Assembly: GCA_934565855.1 (NCBI GenBank)
Contig: CAKTIO010000004.1
Location: 186,001 to 250,000, forward strand
DNA from: an uncultured Dysosmobacter sp.
GTDB taxonomy: Bacteria; Bacillota; Clostridia; Oscillospirales; Oscillospiraceae
Direction: 5' to 3'
Length of the DNA: 64,000 nucleotides
Shown here piece by piece: positions 43,490 through 50,353 of the stretch; positions within the stretch are counted from its first letter, which is position 1; every line of letters starts with the position of its first letter. Under the pieces are notes generated by a model. It was not told where the DNA came from and did no database searches. It saw nothing but the letters and a program-made list of their open reading frames with translations. Made by a program: the position numbers and the translations under genes.

Positions 43490-43600
43490 TCAATCCTCAC
43501 GCCCGTCCATGATCTCATAGTATTCCGTGTCGCAGGAGAACAGCCGGTACGCGCCGTCCATCCATCCCAGAAATCCCTGTGCTGTGTAATAGCCTTTCAT
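43490..43600 (-). CDS. 36-residue aromatic-rich small protein
   Basis: A very short leftward gene: MKGYYTAQGFLGWMDGAYRL then FSCDTEYYEIMDGRED. AAAGGAGG lies just upstream of ATG 43598-43600. Many Clostridia encode similar short proteins with the pattern Y-Y-x-x-x-G-[FY]-x-G-x-x-x-G-x-Y-x-L-F-x-x-[DE]-x-[DE]-Y, often near housekeeping genes and always without assigned function. The good ribosome-binding site and the patterned sequence support a real gene. Separated from the MazG-like gene by about 65 bases. Confidence 0.75.
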   Translation of the reverse strand: MKGYYTAQGFLGWMDGAYRLFSCDTEYYEIMDGRED

Positions 43601-43767
43601 ATCGTGTCCTCCTTTTGTTTGGTTAAGGAGATTGTAGCACCCTTGATGCTCAAAAGATTGAGCAGTAAAAAGAGAGGAAACGGTGGCGGGAAGAGTGGGA
43701 GTGTGGTACAATCAGACGGAAAAAATTGTGGCGGCGGAAAGCCCCACGGAGAGACGAGGAATCAACG

Positions 43768-44703
43768 ATGAATTTACAGGATGTTCAGGTCGGAGATAAG
43801 ATAGAGGGCTTTTATCTGCTGCAAACAGGGGCGGCGAAGGTGACAGCGGCTGGAAAGCCGTTTTTCACGCTGACGCTGGCGGATGCCACGGGAACACTGG
43901 ATGGACAGGTGTGGGATTATACCGGACCCATCACGCCAAAGGATGCCGGAGCGGTGGTGAAGATCCGGGGCAACGTGTCGGAGTACCGGGGAGCAAAGCA
44001 GATCAATGTGGAGCGAATCCGGCTGGCTGTGGAGGGCGATCCCTATCAGGTGGAGGCACTGGTCCCGATGGCGCCGCTGGATGCTAACCGGGCGTGGAAG
44101 GGCATTTTACAGCTGGTGGATTCACTGGAGGATGACGATTACGCCGCGGTGTGCCGGGAAATGCTGCGTCAGTATGGCGAACAGTTCCGCAGGATCCCGG
44201 CGGCGAAAAGCGTACACCATGGCTTTTTGAACGGACTGCTGATGCACACCTGGTTTATGCTGCAAATGGCGGATTCCATGGCGGGCTTGTACGCGGAGGT
44301 CATTGACCGGAGTCTGCTGCTATCCGGAACCCTGCTGCATGACTTTGCCAAGTGCAGGGAGTTTACCCTGTCCCCGCTGGGACTGGTGACGGATTACTCT
44401 GTGGCAGGCAATCTGCTGGGGCATCTGGTAATGGGTGCACAGTGGGTGGCACAGGCGGCGCAGAAAACAGGGATTCCTGAGGAGAAGTCCGTTCTTCTTC
44501 AGCACATGATTCTCTCCCATCACGGAGAGCCGGAGTTCGGCGCGGCGGTGCGTCCGCAGTGCGCGGAAAGTGAACTGCTATCCTTCCTGGATATGATCGA
44601 CAGCCGGATGGAGATCTACCGGGAGACGCTGCCGGAGGTTCCGGAGGGAGAGTTCAGCAAACGGATCTTTGCGCTGGACCGAAAGATCTACCACCATCGT
44701 TAA
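43768..44703 (+). CDS. yhaM: YhaM-family 3'-5' exoribonuclease
   Basis: A 311-residue protein. An N-terminal OB-fold (about 8-95: PFFTLTLADATGTLDGQVWD; GAVVKIRGNVSEYRGAKQIN) is followed by an HD phosphohydrolase domain with metal residues in VHHGFLNGLLMHTWFM, LLHDFAKCREF and ILSHHGEPEFG. This is the YhaM/CBF1 arrangement, involved in RNA 3'-end turnover in Firmicutes. ATG 43768 is set by the conserved N-terminus and GAGACGAGG upstream. Ends at a strong terminator. Confidence 0.93.
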   Translation: MNLQDVQVGDKIEGFYLLQTGAAKVTAAGKPFFTLTLADATGTLDGQVWDYTGPITPKDAGAVVKIRGNVSEYRGAKQINVERIRLAVEGDPYQVEALVPMAPLDANRAWKGILQLVDSLEDDDYAAVCREMLRQYGEQFRRIPAAKSVHHGFLNGLLMHTWFMLQMADSMAGLYAEVIDRSLLLSGTLLHDFAKCREFTLSPLGLVTDYSVAGNLLGHLVMGAQWVAQAAQKTGIPEEKSVLLQHMILSHHGEPEFGAAVRPQCAESELLSFLDMIDSRMEIYRETLPEVPEGEFSKRIFALDRKIYHHR

Positions 44704-44730
44704 GTTGCAGATTTATGACATCAAATAAAA

Positions 44731-44775
44731 ATCAGCAGGGACCGGGCTTTTACAGTCTGGTCCCTGCTGGTTTCA
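44731..44775. terminator. Terminator between yhaM and the CatA-like gene
   Basis: Fifteen-base arms ATCAGCAGGGACCGG and CTGGTCCCTGCTGGT pair with two wobbles; loop of about 11. Serves convergent genes. Confidence 0.88.
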
Positions 44776-44778
44776 GAT

Positions 44779-45444
44779 TTAAAGAGACATGGTAGAAAAA
44801 GCGTTTAGCTGCTCCTGCAGTTTGGCGAAGAACTGGCTGGTGTGGTAACCGTCCGCGGCGGCATGGGCGATGGTCAGCGTTAAGGGGAGCAGAAATCTGC
44901 CATGCTCTTCATGATATTTTCCGTAGGTGATGATGGGGAAGAGATTGGGGTCTCCGCCAGCGGAATAGGTTTGTAATCCGGTGAATTCCACCCAGGGGAC
45001 ACAGCTGATGCAGAAGAAATTGGCAGGCTGCTCTTCCCGTCCCTTTACTCCGTGAACGCTGCCATAGGTTTCGACCGTTTCCTGAAATTCCCGGTTAAAC
45101 GATGCAAAATCCGGATGGTAATGGCACCACAGGTCGCTGAAGGTACAGTCATCCTGGTGAAAGACGGTAAAGTTGGGGTGGACCTCCTCCCAAACGCCGG
45201 GAGAGCCGTCTGGGCAGAGCATCATTTTCATAGCTTCCATCCGGTTTACCACCGCTGTAGCAGCGTAGACTATGCAGGCGTAAAAGCGGCAGTGGTTTAC
45301 TCTGGAAAAGTGCAGCGCATCGGTAACATCCAGGGAGACGGTCATAGAGTAGCCGCAGCGGATCTGGCGGCGGTAATAGGCAAAATGCCCGGCTCTGGAC
45401 CAGTGGTCCAGGTCTAACTTTCGATAGGCAGGCAGTAGCGGCAT
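44779..45444 (-). CDS. Chloramphenicol acetyltransferase-like protein (CatA family)
   Basis: A 221-residue protein with the CatA fold. It has the catalytic signature HAAADGYH at 194-201, where His194 is the expected base and Asp198 follows the H-x3-D-G pattern. FPIITYGKYHEEHGRFLLPL and AGGDPNLFPI match the family. The usual first His of the HH pair is replaced by Ala193. It may acetylate chloramphenicol or another small alcohol. Many such chromosomal genes are acyltransferases of unknown substrate, so resistance is not established. ATG 45442-45444 behind AGAGGA. Divergent from the feo operon. Confidence 0.85.
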   Translation of the reverse strand: MPLLPAYRKLDLDHWSRAGHFAYYRRQIRCGYSMTVSLDVTDALHFSRVNHCRFYACIVYAATAVVNRMEAMKMMLCPDGSPGVWEEVHPNFTVFHQDDCTFSDLWCHYHPDFASFNREFQETVETYGSVHGVKGREEQPANFFCISCVPWVEFTGLQTYSAGGDPNLFPIITYGKYHEEHGRFLLPLTLTIAHAAADGYHTSQFFAKLQEQLNAFSTMSL

Positions 45445-45522
45445 GGCGGTCAGTCCTCTTTCGTAATTTTTTGAATTGATTCTACCACAGAAGCGGAGAC
45501 AGCGCAATGACAGCAGAGGGGA

Positions 45523-45580
45523 TTGACAAAGGCGGAGAAGTATGTTACATATAAAATGCTCGCAGTTAGATAAGACTAAC
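45523..45580 (+). promoter_or_regulatory. Upstream feo promoter P1 with iron-box 1
   Basis: TTGACA (45523-45528), 17-base spacer, TACATA (45546-45551). The palindrome GTTAGATAAGACTAAC (45565-45580) sits just downstream of the expected start. It shares the 9-mer AGTATGTTA and the same box order with the promoter at 59350. Confidence 0.75.
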
Positions 45581-45727
45581 CACGAAGAGAAGCAAGAGCA
45601 GCATTTGTCAAATGCGCGCTATACAGACGGGATTCGTTGTTTTTCATAAAAAAACGAGAAAAAATGCAACAAAACAGGAAGAGTTATAAAAAACAAACTT
45701 CAAAAGAGAAAAAAATGAAAATCCATC

Positions 45728-45823
45728 TTGACAATGAGAGTTAGCGGTGATAAACTCATAGCGATTTCGGGGTTAGGTCGTTCTAACCCCCTCTTGTTTC
45801 CACAATGGTTAGCTTAGACTAAA
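45728..45823 (+). promoter_or_regulatory. Downstream feo promoter P2 with iron-boxes 2-4
   Basis: TTGACA (45728-45733), 17-base spacer, TAAACT (45751-45756). A degenerate box GTTAGCGGTGATAAAC (45740-45755) lies between them; box 3 GTTAGGTCGTTCTAAC (45772-45787) is the core of a perfect 8-bp inverted repeat (45769-45790); box 4 GTTAGCTTAGACTAAA (45808-45823) ends at the feoA ribosome-binding site. Pattern and location fit a DtxR-type iron repressor. Confidence 0.78.
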
Positions 45824-45837
45824 GGAGGAAGACGCAT

Positions 45838-46050
45838 ATGATGCCGCTGACAATGGCAAAAAGCGGGGAGACCGTTGTGATCCGTAAGATCACTGGAAAG
45901 GATGAGATCCGGCAGCATTTGGCGGAGCTTGGCTTTGTGGTAGATAGCTCGGTGACGGTGGTCAACGAGATCGCCGGAAACCTTATTTTGCAGGTGAAAG
46001 ACAGCCGGATTGCCTTGGATAAGACAATGGCGAACCGGATTATGATTTAA
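45838..46050 (+). CDS. feoA: FeoA-domain protein, first copy
   Basis: A 70-residue SH3-like FeoA domain protein: GETVVIRKITGKDEIRQHLA followed by ELGFVVDSSVTVVNEI, with the LGF-V-x-[DG] turn typical of FeoA, and a late NLILQVKDSRIALD. FeoA binds FeoB at the cytoplasmic side and supports Fe2+ uptake. Start ATG 45838 with AAAGGAGGAAG upstream. Ends 14 bases before the second feoA start. It opens the feo operon. Confidence 0.92.
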   Translation: MMPLTMAKSGETVVIRKITGKDEIRQHLAELGFVVDSSVTVVNEIAGNLILQVKDSRIALDKTMANRIMI

Positions 46051-46064
46051 TGGGAGGAGAAAGC

Positions 46065-46286
46065 ATGAAAACTTTAAAGGACGTAAAGGTCGGCGAGAAT
46101 GCAGTGGTCGTGCGGCTGCTGGGCGAGGGTCCGGTCAAGCGCCGCATCATGGACATGGGCATCACCAAGGGCGTGGAGATCCATGTCCGCAAGGTGGCTC
46201 CTCTGGGCGACCCGATGGAGCTGAGTGTGCGCGGCTATGAGCTGAGCGTGCGGAAGGCGGAAGCCGAAATGATCGAGGTCAAGTAA
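46065..46286 (+). CDS. feoA: FeoA-domain protein, second copy
   Basis: A 73-residue FeoA-type protein: MKTLKDVKVGENAVVVRLLG, then PVKRRIMDMGITKGVEIHVR, and PLGDPMELSVRGYELSVRKAEAEMI (split). The last motif is the most typical FeoA signature. Two consecutive FeoA proteins before FeoB are common in Clostridia and may act on different faces of the FeoB G domain. Start ATG 46065 is behind GGGAGGAG. A short hairpin and an iron box separate it from feoB. Confidence 0.94.
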   Translation: MKTLKDVKVGENAVVVRLLGEGPVKRRIMDMGITKGVEIHVRKVAPLGDPMELSVRGYELSVRKAEAEMIEVK

Positions 46287-46304
46287 ATACAGCCTGACTG
46301 GGAT

Positions 46305-46327
46305 CGCGGCGGAAAGCCGCAGTTTTT
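46305..46327 (+). terminator. Short attenuator-like hairpin between feoA and feoB
   Basis: GCGGC-GGAAA-GCCGC (46306-46320) followed by AGTTTTT. Only 5 bp, but GC-rich with a GGAAA loop and T-run; could partly terminate transcription before feoB. Confidence 0.55.
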
Positions 46328-46337
46328 AAGAATAGAA

Positions 46338-46353
46338 GTTAGCAAACGCTAAC
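46338..46353 (+). promoter_or_regulatory. Iron-box 5 upstream of feoB
   Basis: Perfect inverted repeat GTTAGC-AAAC-GCTAAC, 20 bases before the feoB start. Same family as the boxes in the feo leader and at 59389 and 59597. Confidence 0.75.
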
Positions 46354-46372
46354 AAAAGGAAGGAGAAGATCA

Positions 46373-48532
46373 ATGGATATCAAGATCGCACTGGCAGGTA
46401 ACCCGAACTGTGGTAAAACCACCCTGTTCAATGACCTGACCGGTTCCAACCAGTATGTGGGCAACTGGCCCGGCGTTACGGTTGAGAAGAAGGAGGGCAA
46501 GCTGAAGGGTCACAAGGATGTTGTGATCCAGGACCTGCCCGGTATTTACTCCCTGTCTCCCTACACCATGGAAGAGGTGGTCGCCCGTGGCTATCTGGTC
46601 AATGAGAAGCCCGACGCCATTCTGAACATCGTGGACGGTACCAACATTGAGAGAAACCTGTATCTGACCACGCAGCTGGTAGAGCTGGGTCTGCCCGTGG
46701 TGGTGGCTGTGAACATGATGGACCTGGTCCGTAAGAACGGCGACCAGATCGACGTGAAGAAGCTGAGCGAGGAGCTGGGCTGCGAGATCGTGGAGATCAG
46801 CGCACTGAAGGGCGAGGGCAGCATGGCTGCCGCCGAAAAGGCAGTTGCCGCCGCCAAGGCAAACAAGGTAGGCGAGCTGCCCCATGTGTTCACCGGCAGC
46901 GTGGAGCATGCCATTGCCCACATTGAAGAGTCCATTCAGGGTAAGGTGGACAGCCGTTATCTGCGTTGGTACGCCATCAAGGTGTTCGAGCGGGATGAAA
47001 AGGCAATGGCGGACATCCAGATGGACAGTGCTCTGAAGGCACATCTGGAAGAACATATCGCTGACTGCGAAAAGGAGCTGGACGACGATGCAGAGAGCAT
47101 CATCACCAACCAGCGTTACTCTTACATCAACACGGTCGTGGAGCGCGCGGTGAAGAAAAAGAACGCCAAGCACAGCATGTCCACCTCCGATAAGATCGAC
47201 CGGATTGTAACCAACCGTATTCTGGCTCTGCCCATCTTTGTGGTGGTCATGACGCTGGTGTATTACATTGCAGTTTCCAGCCTGGGCACCATCGTGACGG
47301 ACTGGACCAACGACACTCTGGTGGGCGGCTGGATCCAGCCGGCAGTAGAGGGCTTCCTGGAAAATATCGGCGCGGCAGACTGGGTCATTTCCCTGGTCGT
47401 TGACGGTATCATTGGCGGCTTGGGCGCGCCTATCGGCTTTGCCCCGCAGATGGCAATCGTGTTCTTCTTCCTGTCCATCCTGGAGGACTGCGGCTATATG
47501 GCACGTGTCGCCTTCATTATGGACCGGATCTTCCGCCGCTTCGGTCTGTCCGGCAAGAGCTTCATTCCCTTCCTGATCTCCTCCGGCTGCGGTGTGCCTG
47601 CCATCATGGCGACCCGTACCATTGAGAACGAGAAGGACCGCCGGATGACCATGATGACCACTACCTCCATTCCCTGCGGCGCAAAGCTGCCGGTTATTGC
47701 CACCATTGCAGGCTTCCTGATGGGCGGCGCATGGTGGGTGGCACCCCTGATGTACTTCGTGGGCATCATCGTTGTGATCTGCTCCTGCATCATTCTGAAG
47801 AAGACCAAGATGTTCTCCGGTGATCCCGCTCCCTTCGTTATGGAGCTGCCCCAGTATCATATTCCCTCTCTGAAGGGCGTTCTGCTCCATGTGTGGGAGC
47901 GTGTGTGGGCGTTCCTGAAGAAGGCAGGTACCATCCTGTTCCTGTGCTGCGCGGTCATGTGGTTCCTGGGCAGCTTTGGTATTCAGGACGGCAGCTTTGG
48001 TCTGGTGGACACGGACTACTGCTTCCTGGCAACCATCGGCGGCGCCATCGCTTGGATCTTCAAGCCCCTGGGCTTCGGTACCTGGCAGGCAGTTGCCTCC
48101 TCCCTCAGCGGCTTCGTCGCAAAGGAAGGCATTGTTTCCACGATGGGCGTTCTGAGCGGTCTGGGCGAGATCGAAGAGTACTCCGCCGAGATGCACGCAC
48201 AGTTCGCGGCATTCTTCCCCAACAGCCTGTCTGCTGTTTCCTTCCTGCTGTTCAATCTGCTGGATTCTCCCTGCCTGGCTGCAATTTCCACCACGGCAAA
48301 GGAGATGAATAACCGGAAGTTCTTCTGGTTCTCCATCCTGTTCCAGAATGTTATGGCTTACTGTGTTGCCCTGATGGTCTACCAGCTGGTGGGTCTGGCA
48401 ACTGGTGAGGTTGGTTTCGGTGTTGGCACCGTGGCTGCCGCCATCGTTCTGATCGCTGTCCTGTATCTGATGTTCCGTCCGGATCCTACCAAGAAGCTGG
48501 AGCGTCAGGCAGCAATGGCTGGTCGCGCATAA
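46373..48532 (+). CDS. feoB: Ferrous iron transporter FeoB
   Basis: A 719-residue Fe2+ transporter. The N-terminal GTPase has G1 GNPNCGKTT (9-17), G3 DLPGIYSLSPYT, G4 NMMD and G5-like SALKGEG. A helical spacer follows (to about residue 280), then the membrane core with two gate regions, including SSGCGVPAIMATRTIENEKDRRMT (split) with the conserved Cys, and SPCLAAIST. Length is normal for the fused form. ATG 46373 behind AGGAAGGAG. Predicted to be repressed under iron sufficiency through the GTTAG boxes. Confidence 0.97.
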   Translation: MDIKIALAGNPNCGKTTLFNDLTGSNQYVGNWPGVTVEKKEGKLKGHKDVVIQDLPGIYSLSPYTMEEVVARGYLVNEKPDAILNIVDGTNIERNLYLTTQLVELGLPVVVAVNMMDLVRKNGDQIDVKKLSEELGCEIVEISALKGEGSMAAAEKAVAAAKANKVGELPHVFTGSVEHAIAHIEESIQGKVDSRYLRWYAIKVFERDEKAMADIQMDSALKAHLEEHIADCEKELDDDAESIITNQRYSYINTVVERAVKKKNAKHSMSTSDKIDRIVTNRILALPIFVVVMTLVYYIAVSSLGTIVTDWTNDTLVGGWIQPAVEGFLENIGAADWVISLVVDGIIGGLGAPIGFAPQMAIVFFFLSILEDCGYMARVAFIMDRIFRRFGLSGKSFIPFLISSGCGVPAIMATRTIENEKDRRMTMMTTTSIPCGAKLPVIATIAGFLMGGAWWVAPLMYFVGIIVVICSCIILKKTKMFSGDPAPFVMELPQYHIPSLKGVLLHVWERVWAFLKKAGTILFLCCAVMWFLGSFGIQDGSFGLVDTDYCFLATIGGAIAWIFKPLGFGTWQAVASSLSGFVAKEGIVSTMGVLSGLGEIEEYSAEMHAQFAAFFPNSLSAVSFLLFNLLDSPCLAAISTTAKEMNNRKFFWFSILFQNVMAYCVALMVYQLVGLATGEVGFGVGTVAAAIVLIAVLYLMFRPDPTKKLERQAAMAGRA

Positions 48533-48535
48533 GCA

Positions 48536-48652
48536 ATGCAGGTCAATTTACAGCTCCATACGGTCGACATTGTCGTCCTGTTGGTGTTAGCGGTCCTGAT
48601 GGTTGTTGCAGTGAAAATTGTGATCGGTTTTTTCAAAGGTGGTAAAAAATAA
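48536..48652 (+). CDS. Small single-pass membrane protein in the feo operon
   Basis: A 38-residue protein MQVNLQLHTVDIVVLLVLAV followed by LMVVAVKIVIGFFKGGKK. One hydrophobic helix, basic C-terminus. It starts 4 bases after the feoB stop without a clear ribosome-binding site, and its stop overlaps the next start (TAATG), so translation would rely on coupling. Similar helix-plus-Lys-tail proteins occur next to FeoB in related Clostridia as part of the FeoB-associated set. Function unknown. Confidence 0.65.
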   Translation: MQVNLQLHTVDIVVLLVLAVLMVVAVKIVIGFFKGGKK

Positions 48653-48816
48653 TGCTTACTTGGATCACAGAAAATTTATCCTCTATTGTGGTGGTTGCCA
48701 TTGTGCTGTTCCTGATGGGACTGGCGCTGCGGAAGATCATCAGGGATAAAAAGAGCGGCAAGGGAACTTGCGGCGGAAATTGCAGTGCCTGCGGTGGCTG
48801 CTCCCATTGTAAATAA
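48652..48816 (+). CDS. FeoB-associated Cys-rich membrane protein
   Basis: A 54-residue protein with one transmembrane helix (IVVVAIVLFLMGLALRKII, residues 12-30) and a cytosolic tail CGGNCSACGGCSHC with five cysteines. This fits the FeoB-associated Cys-rich family, thought to be the Gram-positive counterpart of FeoC and perhaps a metal chaperone or redox sensor. Start ATG 48652 overlaps the previous stop by one base, with AAAGGTGG upstream. Last gene of the feo transcript before a terminator. Confidence 0.9.
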   Translation: MLTWITENLSSIVVVAIVLFLMGLALRKIIRDKKSGKGTCGGNCSACGGCSHCK

Positions 48817-48834
48817 AAAAGACACCTCATTTCC

Positions 48835-48872
48835 GGGGCGCGGGCAAAGGGAAGCTGCCTGCGCCCCTTTCC
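48835..48872 (+). terminator. Terminator of the feo operon
   Basis: GGGGCGCGGGCA (48835-48846) pairs with TGCCTGCGCCCC-type arm (48857-48868, one bulge); T-rich tail TTTCCTT. Confidence 0.8.
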
Positions 48873-48943
48873 TTATCCTATGGCATAATATGGTAGAAGT
48901 GTCTTTCGCATGGAAAGACAAGCAATGACAAAAGGAGGTCCAT

Positions 48944-49342
48944 ATGGCAACGGCGATTATTTGTATTCTGATTTTACTGGTCTGCCTGTATAGCTTGAGA
49001 AAGTATCTGAAAATGCTTATCACCGGCGGCAGCTGCTGCGGCGGCGGAGATGCGCCCAAGGCGATTCGCGTACAGGACAGAAATGTCAGCCACTATCCCT
49101 ATCAGTTAGTGATGAAGGTGGGCGGAATGTCCTGCCAGCACTGTGTGATCCGCGTGGAAAACGCGCTGAATGAAATGGACGGTATCTGGGCGACTGTGAA
49201 TCTCAGCGCGGAGCAGGCAATGGTGCGCTGCAAGGAAAAGCCGGATCTGGATAAGCTGCGTCAGGCGGTGACAGGCTCCGGATATTCGGTACTGTCTATT
49301 GAGCAGGCGGCGTCTGAGACAGACGGCGGAAAGCAGGGTTGA
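48944..49342 (+). CDS. Membrane-anchored heavy-metal-associated (HMA) domain protein
   Basis: A 132-residue protein. Residues 1-25 are a membrane helix (AIICILILLVCLYSLRKYLK), followed by a Gly/Cys stretch (GGSCCGGGD). An HMA domain from about residue 54 has the metal motif GMSCQHC and the usual beta-alpha-beta pattern (RVENALNEMDGIWATVNLS). It could hand Cu+ or another soft metal to a partner such as the P-type ATPase nearby. ATG 48944 has AAAGGAGG. Its stop overlaps the start of the DtxR-family gene, so they are co-translated. Confidence 0.88.
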   Translation: MATAIICILILLVCLYSLRKYLKMLITGGSCCGGGDAPKAIRVQDRNVSHYPYQLVMKVGGMSCQHCVIRVENALNEMDGIWATVNLSAEQAMVRCKEKPDLDKLRQAVTGSGYSVLSIEQAASETDGGKQG

Positions 49343-49803
49343 TTTTGGGTGCAATCAAAAAGTCCGGCGAGGATTATCTGGAGGCGATTTATGTACTGCA
49401 TCAGCGGGGCGGTCCTGTTCGTTCTGTGAATGTGGTGCGCTATCTGCATTTTTCCAAATCCAGCGTCAGCGCCGCAGTCAACGCCCTGCAGGACGATGGG
49501 CTGCTTCGGATCGAGCCGGACGGTACACTGGTGCTGTCCGCTTCCGGCGAGCGGGAAGCGGAGCGGGTTTACCAGAAGCACTGTGTTTTAAAGGAACTGC
49601 TGGAGTGCTGCGGAGTGGATACGGAAACGGCGGAGCGGGATGCCTGCCAGATCGAACACGCTATCAGCGCGGAGAGCTTTGAAAAGGTGCAGACCTTTTA
49701 CCTGCGCTTTCAAAGGGAGCTTCAGAGGTGCCGGGAGCTGGTACAGGAGGAGTCCGCTGAAAACGGAAAGGAATCCAGTGTAAAAAAATCGAAAAACTTA
49801 TGA
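49339..49803 (+). CDS. DtxR/MntR-family metal-dependent repressor
   Basis: A 154-residue regulator. Its N-terminal winged helix reads SGEDYLEAIYVLHQRGGPVR, then SVNVVRYLHFSKSSVSAAVNA with wing DGLLRIEPDGTLVLSASG; this order is that of DtxR/IdeR/MntR proteins. The dimerisation part keeps HCVLKELLECCGVD and ACQIEHAISAESFEKV, where Glu, Cys and His residues match metal ligands of the family. There is no SH3 tail. TTG 49339 overlaps the HMA gene stop. It is a strong candidate to bind the GTTAG-N6-CTAAC boxes upstream of feo and DUF3793. Confidence 0.9.
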   Translation: MILGAIKKSGEDYLEAIYVLHQRGGPVRSVNVVRYLHFSKSSVSAAVNALQDDGLLRIEPDGTLVLSASGEREAERVYQKHCVLKELLECCGVDTETAERDACQIEHAISAESFEKVQTFYLRFQRELQRCRELVQEESAENGKESSVKKSKNL

Positions 49804-49813
49804 AAAGTTTGGA

Positions 49814-49843
49814 TTGACGAACTTTATATTTGGGTGCTATACT
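49814..49843 (+). promoter_or_regulatory. Promoter of the DUF6110/P-type ATPase operon
   Basis: TTGACG (49814-49819), 18-base spacer, TATACT (49838-49843). The transcript has a leader of about 150 bases in which short inverted repeats (for example CGGTG...CACCG near 49934-49950) can be seen but no riboswitch class I recognise. Confidence 0.7.
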
Positions 49844-49996
49844 CTGGTGCGAGAAAGAGGACAGCAGTTCCTGTGTGCGGGAGACGGACAGAATCCGCAG
49901 AGAATGCCGCACTGGAACAGCTGTCACAGGTACGGTGAAGGGCACCGTGACCGGAAAATCAATACTGTGGTCAAAAACTCAAGGAGGTACATGATT

Positions 49997-50290
49997 ATGT
50001 TGGATTGGAAGAAAATTGCACTGTTCGTCGGTGGTACGGCATTTGGCTCCGCTGGTGTGAAGCTGCTGAGCAGCGAGGACGCAAAGAAAGTCTATACCCA
50101 CTCCACCGCCGCTGTCCTGCGCATGAAGGACTGCGTGATGCAGACGGTGAATAAGGTTCAGGTGAACTGCGGCGATATTCTGGCAGACGCCAAGGAGATT
50201 AACGAGGCTCGCGCAGCCGCTGCTGAGCAGGTCGTAGAGGACGCTGCCGAAGAGGCAGCAGAGCCCGCTACGGAAGCTGCCGCAGAGTGA
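49997..50290 (+). CDS. DUF6110-family protein
   Basis: A 97-residue protein: N-terminal hydrophobic helix (WKKIALFVGGTAFGSAGVKL), central SSEDAKKVYTHSTAAVLRMK with DCVMQTVNKVQVNCGDILAD, then a helical Ala/Glu-rich tail. The pattern G-x-A-x-FG-x-x-G-x-K-x-L-x-S-x-D-A-K-K-x-Y-x-x-x-x-A matches DUF6110, which is regularly encoded beside a P-type ATPase and an HMA protein in gut Clostridia. ATG 49997 is spaced 8 bases from AAGGAGGT. It may dock at the membrane as an accessory subunit of the ATPase; this is inferred from context. Confidence 0.85.
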   Translation: MLDWKKIALFVGGTAFGSAGVKLLSSEDAKKVYTHSTAAVLRMKDCVMQTVNKVQVNCGDILADAKEINEARAAAAEQVVEDAAEEAAEPATEAAAE

Positions 50291-50353
50291 CCCAACAGGC
50301 TGGGAGCCGCTCGCAGACGCGGGCGGCTCTTGATTTTGCAAAGGAAGTTGCGT

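Noticed and set aside
46370..48196. Minus-strand open frame of about 600 codons
   Set aside because: Antisense to feoB; His/Gln-rich shadow translation.
49844..49990. Riboswitch in the leader of the DUF6110 operon
   Set aside because: Short inverted repeats are present, but I could not match the conserved cores of NiCo, Mn (yybP), or other metal riboswitches, so no class is claimed.
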